Below are positions 22,717 through 35,400 of a stretch of 64,000 nucleotides of DNA, piece after piece. The translations under genes were made by a program, and so were the position numbers. The notes under the pieces are model-generated. The model made no database searches, was not told where the DNA came from, and saw only the letters and a list, made by a program, of their open reading frames with translations. The DNA comes from Plazaster borealis (Eukaryota; Echinodermata; Asteroidea; Forcipulatida; Labidiasteridae). Numbering within the stretch: the stretch's first letter is position 1; each line of letters starts with the position of its first letter. The stretch lies in assembly GCA_021014325.1 (NCBI GenBank), contig CM037462.1, positions 7,422,501-7,486,500 of the forward strand, read 5' to 3'.

Positions 22717-22830
22717 CAAACGAACTTGTGACCAATCAGATCAACCCCGCGGCAAGTTGTGTGTGCACTTTGAGTTTTAATCAGTAACCGCAAGCTAAAG
22801 TTCCAGCTCATTCTGATTGGTTTGAGTGTT

Positions 22831-22980
22831 GTGGGAGTGTTGGCTCTGAAAAGAGTTGGTGGGGTCTTAACGTTTCGAACAGTATACTCTTCTCGTCTTC
22901 AGATTCTCCTGAAGACGAGCAGAGTATGTTCGAAACATCGAGACCCCACCGGCTCTTTTCAGAGCCAAAACACTCCCACA
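22831..22980. repeat. 150-bp palindrome
   Basis: GTGGGAGTGTTGGCTCTGAA at the left is mirrored by AGAGCCAAAACACTCCCAC at the right. The two arms of about 72 bp meet at 22905 in CTTCAGATTCTCCTGAAG. The inner sequence CGTTTCGAACAGTATACTCT and its inverse contain TTCGAAAC next to CTGAAGACGAG, a combination I associate with Penelope-type element ends. No protein is encoded. Confidence 0.8.
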
Positions 22981-25819
22981 AAAGAGTTTTTACACATGGT
23001 TGTACCCGCAAGTTTACTTTTATTTTTTTAGATACTTCTTAGTAAAGGTGTTTTTACATGTTTCATGGGTAGGGTCTGCGTCTGGGTATTAAGTTCGCGT
23101 TTTTGGTTTTTATTTTGCCATATTGATGGGGGTAATTGGCCAATACAATCATGTGACCAGAAGAACGGTTGACTAATGTGTCAATGGGTGGATTTTTTAG
23201 GGAGCGACAGACAAGATGTTTTTTCAGATCCCCTCTGTATAGCAATAACATGTTTCCATGCCTTCTAATTGGCACTCATCAGTTGTGTGTGGGTGATTCT
23301 TATAAAATCCGTACCGGTACGTCTCGTGTCAATACATCCGAATGCGGATTTGATTCCTGAGTCTGATCTCCAGTATAAGTGGCCTGTTCTTCAAATAGGG
23401 AGATTAGGATGTTTGGTGTTTCGTCAGGATTTTGAGAAAAAACCTGGAGTCTTTGGGGATTGGAGCGAGCTGTTGTAATAATGAGTTGGTTGGACCCCGG
23501 TACTTTAGCTCTGATCAACTTTTGCCATAATATATTTTTTGGGGTTTTTTTGCGATGAAAGGAGGTTCTGGAAAGATCTCCGAAAGTGTTTCATTGTTAT
23601 GTATTAGAGACCAGCGTGTTGTTTGATTGTTCAGGTTATTATACCTTGCTTGTTGTTTTTCCCTACCGTTTGTGAATTAGATTTGAACGTTTGTGTGATA
23701 CTTATCCGGTGATTTTATTTATTTCCGAAATATTATAGCCTCTTGCTGTTAGCATTTCAAAGAAATTATCGTCAACTTTGAGTTAGAAATCATCTTCGTT
23801 ATTTGTGTTTCTAGCATAGCGGAGTGTTTCTCCATACACTAATTGAGTGCATTTGGTATCTATAGACTTTTGAGCCAAGAGTAGGCCTATACCCAAGTTT
23901 CCTTTTACCTTTGAAGATTGTCAAGTCAAGGTAAATAATTCAAGTATCAAAGGCCTTAAAAGTAAATGTTGAGGGTCGGGTGCACATTATTTTGATTCAT
24001 GTTGTGGATAAGGCTCTTTAAATTTTCAAGGTAGGCCTATACTCAGTGTTATGATGACAAGACAATTCTGTAGGGTGCTATATATTGTATAGCGCCACCA
24101 GATGTGATCTGCTTTATCGGGCCCGATTTGTTTCTCCAGACTGTTCAGGTCTTGCTTATCGCACGTCCAAGTTTTAGTATCAAAAGGTACAACATAGACC
24201 ATTGTTAAGGCTTCATTGTCATGGTAAAAGAGAAACAACTGGCCTGAATAGTTCTTTGCAGGTTGATTGCTGTGCAGTGTAGTATATCAGTAATGGTGGC
24301 AGCTACCAGTTTTAGCACAGAAAAACATCAGAGCACAAATTTAGTCATAGGAGCAGCAAATTGAAGCAGAATGGCTTTGGGATTGTCCTGCAGTATCAGT
24401 GATCGTAACCAAGGAACTAGTTCTACACGAAGAGGTTCCAGAGCTTTGAAACTCAGAATAAATCCATGGATCATATCAGAGCATGTGTGTGTAACTGTAA
24501 AGCAGCTGTCGATCAAGCACTAGTACATAACTGTGCTTCCAAAATGCATGGCACCCAAATTGTTTTTGAATTTAGTAATAATTGTCGGAAAATTATCTTT
24601 CAAAATCTTGAGCATATTAAAATTACAAAATATTCAACAATGTGCTCTTCATTTAATAGTATATAATCAAGTTAAACAATATAAAATATTAATATCTAAC
24701 ACAATATATCAACATTTAAGGTGTATTTGACTAAATAAAAGGCCCAAACAACAAAATGAAACAGCATTAAAAAAAACCCAGACTTTCAAGTGTAAATTGG
24801 TTCAAAACACATCTGAATAAGTTTTTGAAGTGAAATAATTACTGACCTTTGAACTTTTATGACATTTTGCTGACATCATCACTAGATTTGAGACAAAATG
24901 ATATACAAAGTTTTAAAAAAGTATTTGAAAAAACTTCTGAGTTGCAATAATAATAGATCATAATTAAATCCAAAGTTTCCACATTTGTTTTTAAATTTGA
25001 GCTCTTCAGACAATTACAAGCACAAAAGTAGTCACTGTTTTACCTTCAAAGTTTTAGGTAAAAAGAATATGTGAAATACCACTATAAGCATGATGACAGC
25101 AGTGACATGTTTAAGCTTTGTAAAAGTGTTGATTTTTATTGTAAAATGTAAATATTATGACTACAATAACAAAGTCAATGCAAGATTGAAAATGTTTGAC
25201 TTTGCAAATATTTTGTGGTATACAGCAATTGGTTTTCATGTTTTTTGGAGAGGGGGGTTTATGCGCATAATTTAATATGTAGTGTGGTTATCCTTTACCG
25301 GGACCCTTCTTCTAAAAAAGGCCCAACCCTGAGAGATAGAATAAATCTGATGCTGAAACAACATATTTCCATACAACACTTTCTTACTCAAGTTTTGTTT
25401 ATTATGGCCTTAATAAGAAAGAAAAAAAATTCAAGCGATTATGATTTTTTTATGAATGTGCCACGCCCTATCCATATCCACCATCTGAAATTCCAGGACA
25501 ATAAATGAATGTATTTGTATTAATTTTCAACAAATAAGCACTAGTCAAAGAAATCAATAAAATTACAGCTATAAAAATGCAAACAAAACACTAGTTCCTT
25601 AATTGTGACATCATGGTAACATCAAGTAGGAATTGACACTAAATTGAAGTGTACTTTTTAAAAAAGTCATCCCTCCAACATAAGATAAATTATCTATCCA
25701 TGAGTAATTTGACTGACAATATTGATTAATAAAACAATTCAATCACAGGGATTAACCCATTTTGGTCTTATTTTCAAACTAGAGATTACAAACATATTAA
25801 AAATCACCATACGCGAGTC
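22981..25819. other. Intergenic, no gene supported
   Basis: About 2.8 kb between the palindrome and the 3' end of CTNS. Several open frames of 60-100 codons exist (for example near 23063, 24026, 25215), but none has a domain, splice-site pair or codon pattern that I can support. Any distal CTNS 3' UTR on the minus strand would fall in the right end of this stretch. Confidence 0.45.
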
Positions 25820-26178
25820 TTAAAGACACTGAACATAATTGGAAATTGTCAAAGACCAGTGTTCTCACTTGGTGTATCCCAACAAATGCATAAAATAACA
25901 AGCCTGTGAAAATTTGGGCTCTATTGGCCATCGAGGTTGCAAGAAAATGATGACAGAAAAAAACACCCTTGTTGTACAAATCTGTGTGCTTTCAGATAGG
26001 AATAAAAGGCTTCTTGCAAGAAGTCTTTTATTATTTTAGTGAGAAATTACCTCTTCTTCAGAGGGAGTCATTTCTCACAAGGTTTTATACTATCAACAGC
26101 TCTCTGTTGCTCGACCAAGTCAGTTTTTTATGCTAATATATATTTTGAGTAATTACCAAATGTGTACAGTGCCATTAA
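25820..26178 (-). mobile_element. TTAA-type MITE, family T2, copy 2 (in the CTNS 3' UTR)
   Basis: It is bounded by TTAA at 25820-25823 and 26175-26178, reversed relative to the copies at 22327 and 61251. It starts only 15 bp downstream of the CTNS stop codon. It contains AATAAA on the minus strand near 26030 and could therefore provide 3' UTR and polyadenylation sequence. Confidence 0.88.
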
Positions 26179-26193
26179 CCAAATGAAATTCTA

Positions 26194-26420
26194 CTAGTTG
26201 GAATTATTTATACCGGTAGCCGACTCAGTAGCCTTCTTCACTAGATTTTCTTTCTCAGTACCCTTGTCTTCATCGCCTTCAGAACTATCAGATTCATAAG
26301 CATTGGGCGCGTTGCCACGATACAGTATGTAGTGTTGAACAATGAATAGCAAGTCGAACAGAATGGAAAAAAGGCCCAGGCCAAACTTGGTAGGATCACC
26401 AAAAATAGATGTCCAGTCAT
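26194..26420 (-). CDS. CTNS: CTNS exon 8 (last helix and cytosolic tail)
   Basis: 227 nt after [24 protein letters not shown] is followed by a hydrophobic helix, then a charged tail with SDSSEGDED and a TAG stop at 26196-26194. The tail runs about 40 residues after the last helix and has no GYDQL-type end. Confidence 0.95.
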
Positions 26421-29400
26421 CTATCAAGAAAATGAAAGGCAGTAGAATTATATAACTGTACAATTACTAGCTTAAATGTTAAAAGAACACCATAGAACTA
26501 ATCCCTTTGACTGGTGGCTTTTAGGATGCAACAAGTGGCAAAATACAAGTTATATAGCATACCGACTGTAGCTTATAACTTAATTAATTGACAACATGAC
26601 GTCATTGTTACCTGTTTTATAGATGTTTTTAAATTAGTGACAAACTAATTTTTTGGACGACTTGGCAATTCAACTCTGTTTGTACATGTAGACGTCTTTG
26701 ACAATGCACAAAACTCACGCAACTTCCAATCCAGTTGAAAGGTAAAATGAAAACCCGAACATTGAAATATGCACCATTTCTTATTAAACATATGTTTGCA
26801 CCTTTTGTTGATGATATTCATGATTTGTTGGTGATGTCCTGGTGTGCAGAGCTCGCTGTGCTGGCGTCACACGTAAATTGAACGTGGGGGCACAACGACG
26901 CTGATTCCCCATGTTAAAACTATGGGTTTGTCTACAGTACACTATCCAATACACATACCCAGTGCGGTGAAAAACTTCAACAATTCCTGCGCTGTCTTCA
27001 TGCTATTTTTTCAACATTTTTAACATTATATTATGCTCTGCTATTGGTGTATTGAAAATCATGCAGATTTTTGGGATGACATGGTCCTACAACACACTGA
27101 ATTCACGTAATTTCCAATCAGTTGAAAGGTAAAAATAATAAAAAGCCGAACACACAAATAAGCATATCTTGCACGCTTTCTTATAAAACAGTATTTTAAT
27201 GAAAAGTGAATGCACCCTTTGTTGACGATATTCAAGATTTTGTTTCGAGTTCTCCCGTTAGAGGTCGACTCGTCTGGATAATATGTATTATTAGTGAATG
27301 GAAAGGGATCCGAACCAAATTTACAAGAGCCACGGTAAACTTGTATAGCGCCCTCCCACAACAGCTCCAAAGCCACGTATCTGTTGAACTGCATAATATA
27401 AATTTATACTTTTTGCGGCATATTTTAGCTCATTACATTGACCAAAGTTAGGCCCTTCCTTCCGGTCAGAATCGGAAGTTAAAATGAACAAAAATACTGT
27501 TGGCGGTCAGCAACCAATATGGCCATAATGAGTTAGTTAACCAATCACCAATATGACATGTATATTTTAAACATAACCCTAGATTATGATATCAGATAAT
27601 CTTTTGAACACATTACGTCATGATGTCATCGAGTATCAAATTACACTTAATCAAAGATTGTTATTAAAAATTACATATTTCCCAAACCACATGACATGAA
27701 TCAATAATCTTTGCACTATTTTGTATATCACAGTTTATTTTTTTACAAACATGACTCAATATTGACCTTTCCTTTCAGTCAAAACTGAAAGTTTAAATGA
27801 AAAAAATATTGTTAGAGGTCTTCAGCATTGTTTGGAATTTCAATTGGTTTCTGTGTATCGAATCACAAGTATGGTGTACTCTTTCAGAATGTAGGTTTGC
27901 TGATGTCATCGTATGTAAGAGCGCCCTCTAGCGATGGGTTTTAATCACAACAGCATAAATAACACAAGTAGCTTAATACCACAATAAGTCAAGACATTAA
28001 TTAAGGTCCCCATTACATTAGATTAATGTATGCAAATAGACCCTGAAGGTTGGGCAGAAGCCGGAGCTAGAGCAGTTGTGAATCCTGCCCTGCAATCGTG
28101 TGTACAAACACATTGGAAACGATTTGTTGGTTAGCAGAGGTGAGATTAATTTTCTGTAGTACAATAAGTTACACTATTGTAAAAATGCTCGTCATCACAT
28201 TTGTATTACCACCAAGTTAATTACAACATTTCTAATTTTGAGTAAATTACCAATGCTGTACCATCTCAGCAACAGTATCATTTTCACAAAACCAAAAATT
28301 CATGTACACATTCAGTTTGGCATGGAATAATAATGACTTACCATTATTGTAAGACGACAAAAACATCTGTATCAGGCTGAAGGAACCACCAGTAAAGTCT
28401 AGCAACACATTACCTATGCTCCAGCCATAAGTGCTTTTTCTTTTGTAGTTCATCCATGCCTGTAGAAATCCAGATAAAAATTGGTTTTTATCATGAGGAG
28501 GAACTCTTGAATGTAGTGAATGGTGGGGAAACTTTGATAACATTTATGATTTTGTTACTCAGTCACAGAGCCATGCCCATGCAACAACTTAACCCATAAG
28601 GATACAAAATGTCTATTGTTACCTACATTTCATTGCAATATCATTATCTTTTAACCAGAGCTTGACAAGTCAATTTTTGGGGGAACTTGCTACACGTACA
28701 ATATACATGCTCTGCTTATTAAGATTTTTCACTATTTTAAGGGACTTACAGTGGGAGAACCTGGTGTGTGATTAATGTGAGGTAAATAACTGGGCTTTGG
28801 GTTGGTCACTGGTAATACATCAAGCCAAAGGCCAGGTTCATTAAAAGATGCCTGTCCAAACTGCTTGGATATACAGAGCATTGTCCCCACTCATTACAGT
28901 GTCCTACTACTGTGGATGTCAGTAACATATCGTCCCTTTACACTACAAGGGAAGTCCCAGCAAATTTACAACCAAGGCAGTTATCAAGGTAAAAACTACA
29001 CCAAATACAAGAGCTCAAAATAAACACTCTGGCTGATTGTGAGGCAACCTTTTTTTTCACTGCAATTTGTTGAGTAAAATATCAGACACTGATGTGAACA
29101 AAAAGTAACTTACCTGAGGTACGTATTTGATAATTGAAACAACAAGCTTGATGTAAGAAAAATAGTTCAGGAATTTCAGCCATGATATGAGCTTTTCACA
29201 AGATGCAGTTGTGATGATTAGAGTGATGACTGTAAACAACCCTGCCAAAGCAGAGAGTAATTTACACACCACTGACACTCGTTGGCCACCTCTCTAATAA
29301 ACACAAAATAAACATTTACTTCATTAAGTTCTTTGCTCTTCTTTTACTTCAGAGTCATAATAAATGTATTTAAAATCAAAAACCTTAAAGGAAATCATTA

Positions 29401-32400
29401 GTTAGTAAATTAATTTAATCATTATGGTTTAGTGCAATATATTTTAACTGCAGGGTTTAAAGGGACACACCGGCTTCGTTGGGCTACTTAGGCTACAAAA
29501 TACACTAAACAAGACTCTAACGGTCTTCCAGGAATGGAGAAGAACAGTTGAGAAAAGAAACCATCAAATTTGGCCGTTTTTACGCATTTTTCAAAAACCA
29601 AAGGTCACGTGGGTTATCCGAACCACTTTTTTGGTTCGGATAACCCTCGTGATCTTCAGAGTTAGTTTTCGTTCCAGCCGTATAAACATTAATTACTGCA
29701 CCGAATTAAACTCTGTTTTTTAACAAGAATTGATGAATATTTGACACACAAAAATAGGTATTCAAAATATGGATACAAGTTGTAAATAATACAAAAAAAT
29801 CGAACGTAAGATTTTATTTCAGAGAGTCCCAGCAACGGAAGCGTGTAGCTGGCAAGCAGAGTATCTCGGCCGTGCTAGCGCGACAGAAACCCGCTAGCCA
29901 AGAGATAGCTGTACCTGGAAGCTCATGAACATGTGGGAGGGGTAGGGAGCCAGGCCACCAACTATACGTTTTTGTTAATACAGGTTTGCTAGTCGGTACA
30001 CCTCGCTGATCGAATCCGTTGTTTCAAAATCACAACTTTTCAATGCTCTGTGTACGTTCCTTGACCCGATTTGTACCAAATTTCTGTTTATTAAATAAGA
30101 TTTGTGTCAATACATAGGAATACCACTGTTATACTGCCAATGCAATTAGTTTAAACAATATTTGTGACAAACAATTCCAAAAGAACGAGCCCCCCAAAAT
30201 AAAAAAAACCCAAAACCCCCAAAAACCCCCAAAAGTGAAAAAGAAATTAAAAATTAAAAGATATACAAAAATACCTCACCCGAAATTTCTATTGCATCCC
30301 TCAACACACAAAATTCCAACAAAATCATTTCGTTTCCTAAAATATTATTTAGTTTGATGAAAATACAATTTTGTCTCACAAAATATTATTTTTCATTTTG
30401 TGAACGCAGTGTGTTTTTCTAGGTACCAAAATAGATTATTTCTAGAAAAAAAAGGTTCACGTTCCCTTTAGCACGCTTTCTTTCCCCGGTAATACGCAAG
30501 TTCCAAAGAAATACGCTTTCGGTCGCTGAAGATACGCATTCATTTCCTCGAAATATGATTTTGTTCGCAAGAAATATACTTTTGTTAGCTCGAAAGGAGA
30601 TTTCGTTCCCTAAAAAAAAGCTTTTGTTTCCTCGAAATACGACTTTGAGTTTTTTGTCCAAAATATACTTTAATTCATCCGAAATGTGCTTTCGCTCCCT
30701 AAAAGTACGCTTTCGTTCTCTTGCAATGAGATTTTGTTCCCCAGAATTCCTCTTTCGTTCCCTTTCATTGACCTCATTAACACAAAGAACGGGGTAAAGA
30801 ACTCGGACCCTGCTCAGTATAAACAGCTTGTGAGAGAGGTCAAGCGATCAACCCAGAATGATCTTGATGGTTGGATTGCAGAGCAGTTTGCAACAATGAA
30901 TGAGGCGCAACGTACTCATGATGTCAAGACACTCTTCAAAACAGCAAATACTCTCCTTCAGAAATCAAAACCTCCAGAGGTGAATATCAAGGACGAGAAT
31001 GGTGTGTTGTAAACTGTGGGAGAAGAGATTAGCAGTATGGGAATCTTATTTAAAGAAGCTGTTTGCCTCTGACAGACCACGCCCCCAACCTCAGCTACAC
31101 AATGGGGAAGACACCCTTCCAACCATCTAGCAGACAGTGAAAGCCATCACAGTTCTCAAGAACAACAAGGCGACTGGTTGCGACAATGTCACATCTGAGA
31201 GCATTAAGGTCATCGCACAAGAGCCACAGATCTTAGACGCACTACATGACGCAGTATGTGTCATATGGAAGGAAGGGAAATGGCCCACAACTATGACAAA
31301 GTCAATTACGTAGCCTTGCACATGAAGAATGATAGACGGGATTGCAGCAACTATAGAACACTAGCACTAATCAGTCATGCAAGTAAGATTGTACTTAACC
31401 TCACTCAGGCAAGACTCAAGAAAATCGCACAGAGTCAAGTCAACGAAACACAGTGCGGTTTCAGTGAAGGGAAGGGTACAACAGATGCTGCATATCTTCT
31501 CAAATCAGTTTTAGAAGCCTACTACACGGCCAAGTCTCCACTCCATCTGGTCTTCGTTGATTACAAAAAAGCCTTTGACACGGTTAACCACGAGCTCATG
31601 TTTGCGAAGCTTCGCGAACTCAGTGTCGAGGGTGATGTGCTGCGACTCATTGAAAACCTGTACCTGAATGCAAATGGTCAACTCCGATGGAAGGGGCAAC
31701 TCACACAGGTTTTTGAGACCCCAGCTGGTGTGAGGCAAGGCTGTCCACTCTCTCCAACACTTTTCAGCCTTTATACAGAATGCTTGATGAGGGAGTGGTA
31801 TTGCCGTACAACACATCTCAGAGCCCCCGACATGACTGGTCTCTATATCAAAGAGCTGAGATATGCTGATGATTTGGTCCTGATGTCTCTCTCCAAAAAG
31901 CATGCTGAGGATATGCTTGCCATTCTCGGTGATATCTCAGAGGAGTAATGCCTTGTAATACATCCGGGTAAGACAGAGTACCTCATCATCCAGAAGATGT
32001 TGACAGATGAGACGATCACTTTTCGTGGAGCCATGATACCACGTGTCAGCAAATTTCGCTATCTTGGCACAACAATAACTCACAATCTCAGTGACAGCGA
32101 AGAAGTCCGGATAAGAATAGGGATCGGAAAGGTTGCACTACGGAAGTGCAAGTACTTGGCATCTTCACGTGTCTCCCTTGACATGAAGCTACAGCTTGTA
32201 CAGTCATTAGTGACTGCCAAAGTACTGTATAACTCAACTACACTGACCTTCAAGTCAACTGACCTGAAGCGCTACAATGCTTTTGGCAGAACGATTTGGC
32301 GAACCCTGCTGGGCATAAAGTCATCAGATTTCATCACGAATGAAAGGCTGGCAGAGCTGATTGGTGGACGTTGGTGTCTTACAGGTGACGAGGTGTTAGA

Positions 32401-35400
32401 GTGGAAGGCTATATGGTGAGCTCATGTGATGAAACAAGGAGGTCTACCCAACGCAGTTATAGACGGTCTGCCTATGGGTACAAGTCGGGACAGAGGTCGC
32501 CCTAAGCTGCGCTGGATAGACAATGTGACAAAGTGGAATGGGGACGAGGACGAGGCGGCCATGGATGCAAGTCTATGCCGAATGATCATGATGATGATGA
32601 ATGAGAGTGATCCAGTCAAGATCCTAGTACGAGGAAAGTGGTGTTTTTGGGGCATTAAAATGCAGAGAATTTTGACTCATTTATAACTGGAGGTGACAAG
32701 GACAGTCATGCATCTGGTAGAAAGATGTGTCAGTACCCGCACCAGGTAAAAAGCTACCTAAACCTTGGTGTTATCAGCACAGAAATAGTACTGGTCAGTG
32801 TAATGTCTGGCAATGTCACATCAAAGAAACAGGACCTAGGAAGGTGCCCTGTGGGACATCACAAACAAGGGTTTGCCGGTCAGATGTAGCATTAACAACG
32901 CACACAATACGAGTTCTTTCATTAAGGAGTGATTCAGTCAATTATAGAGCTAGGCTAGTGAGAGAAAGTTGCAAATGGCCTCCGAAATAGTTCAGGATTT
33001 CATGCAGTTTCCCATATGACACTTTCTTCACAAAAATTGAAGGTTTTTACAATGAACCATCATGAATTTGTTCTATTAGGTCAAGACCTGCTGTGGTGAT
33101 GACAATATTGAGTGTTTGTCCGGGCATATGTTTGACCATGTACAATACATATCCCGTCAAGGGAATGATCTTCCCATCAAGGGAACTCGGCAAACTCCAA
33201 CAAGGGTATATAAACACCAAGCTGGCAACAGCTGATCTCTCTCATACAAACATTGGTTGTAATAACGTAGACGATTATGAATTGAACAAATCCAAGAAAT
33301 TGTGATTTAGTAACTAGACGACAATACTTATTCAAGTCGTTGTGAAACCAGCAGTTAGCTTGGTAGGATTCTTACCCACAACCTTGTGGTTGCAAGTCCT
33401 GCAGTCTAACCACTGGACCACTAGGTATATTCAATCAGCACACTCTAAACATCGACAACAACTTCTCCCACCAAAACCTCAAATCCGCATACAGAGTCAT
33501 CCAAGAACTCCGCCCAAAGTCCATCAGGAGCACAAGTTCCACCATCAACAAAATCAATGGTTCTCCCTGTTCCTCAGACGTGGAGACTCTAGACAGATGG
33601 AAGGAACATTTCGAAGCTGCCCTCAACCACCCACCAGCTCCATCATGCCCAGACCTGGACATCCCTACAACTCCTCCAGACCAGGGAAGCCTTGTGGACG
33701 CACCCACCTTGGAAGAGGTGATATCAGCCATCAAAAAGCTGAAGAATGGTAAAGCCGCCGGCCCAGACCACATCCCTCCTGAGCTTCTGAAGTGTGCTAT
33801 TGATCCTATCAGCGCCGTCCTCCACAAGCTCTTTCTGCAGGTCTGGCAATCAGGAAAAGTCCCAGCAGAGTGGAAAGAGGGTATCATAGTCACACTCTAT
33901 AAAGGGAAGGGCCCCCGCACTGAATGCAGTAGCCATCATCCCATTACGCTTCTCTCTGTTCCGGGGAAAGTCTTCACCCATGTTCTCCTGGCTCGTCTGA
34001 ATCCTCTGCTTGTCAAGCACAGACGCCCTGAGCAATCTGGATTTACAGCTGGCCGTTCAACAATGGACGCCATTCTTGCCCTCCGCCTGTTATCTGAGCT
34101 GCATCATGAGTTCTGTCAACCTTTGTCCGTGGCCTACGTCGACCTGAAGGCTGCTTTCGACTCTGTCGATAGAACCACACTCTGGAAAGCTCTCCAAGGC
34201 ATCGGAGTTCCCGACCGTCTCCTCACCCTCATTAAGGATCTTCACACCAACACCTCTGCCAAGGTACACCAAGGAAGGAACACCTCTGAATGCTTCCCCA
34301 CAAGATCAGGTGTAAGACAGGGCTGCATCTTGGCTCCTTCCCTCTTCTGCCGTGCCATGGACTGGATCCTTGACAGAGCGTCCACAGACACAGGGATCAC
34401 CATCGGCCAGTCAAGGTTCTCAGACATGGAATACGCAGATGACGTCGCCCTGGTCAGCAATAATGCTGAGGATCTGAGCAACGCACTCCAGTCATTTCAG
34501 AGCGAGGCTATAAATCTGGGCCTCAATATCTCCTGGCAGAAAACAAAAATCCAATTTCTCAACCAAAGCGGCAATGGCACTCCCTCTCACTTCATGGTAA
34601 ACGGGCAGTCTGTCGACGTTGTGGAGGACTTTGTATACCTCGGAAGTAAAATCTCCAACTCCGGACACTGCGAACCCGACGTCCTCAGACGACTTGGACT
34701 TGCCTCATCTGCCATGAACAACCTGCGCAGAATCTGGAAGCTGAAGAGGTTGAAACTTGCTACTAAACTGGCCATATACAGGACTTGCGTCATTCCTGTC
34801 TTGCTGTATGGCTCAGAAACATGGACCCTCCTCAAATCCGACCTCAATCGACTAGAATCGTTCCACATGAGGTGTCAACGATCAATTCTCGGCATCCAGT
34901 GGTTCCACTTCGTCAACAACAATGAGGTCACCCAAAGAACATGTCTGCCCCCCATCAACCAACTAATTCAACGCCGCCGCTCCGCCTTCTTCGGTCATGT
35001 CGCTCGCCTGGCTGACAACATCCCAGTTAAAACGCTCTAAGTATCGCCATCAACTCCAGGGGAGGCCTAGCACCGGCTCCTGGCTGGAAGAGACCTAGAG
35101 GCCGCCCACGATCATCCTGGGCCCAGCAACTTGGCCGACCTAGCGAAATCGACCACATGTGGCGTGAGGCTGTAGGACGTGGACACAGGAGATCGGCGCG
35201 ACAGACCCTTGCTGTCTCTGCGGTTGATTGATTGATTGAAGCAGGATACAGGTAGTGAATTCCAAAGAGAGGCAGTACATGGGAAGCGACTGGATGAGTA
35301 TGACAGAGTATTTACTTTGGGGACAGCTACAATGAGGATGTTAATAAGAAGAGAAATGTGTGGTGCAGCCAAAGGTATGGTTAGGTGGACAAACTAGTGA

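Noticed and set aside
29606..29620. CACGTG site as a TFEB/CLEAR element regulating CTNS
   Set aside because: The site is intronic, part of a small hairpin repeat far from the start exon. I saw no GTCACGTGAC near the 5' end of CTNS.
30555..30797. Arg/Phe/Ser-rich plus-strand frame
   Set aside because: A by-product of a 21-bp minisatellite; the opposite strand is equally open.
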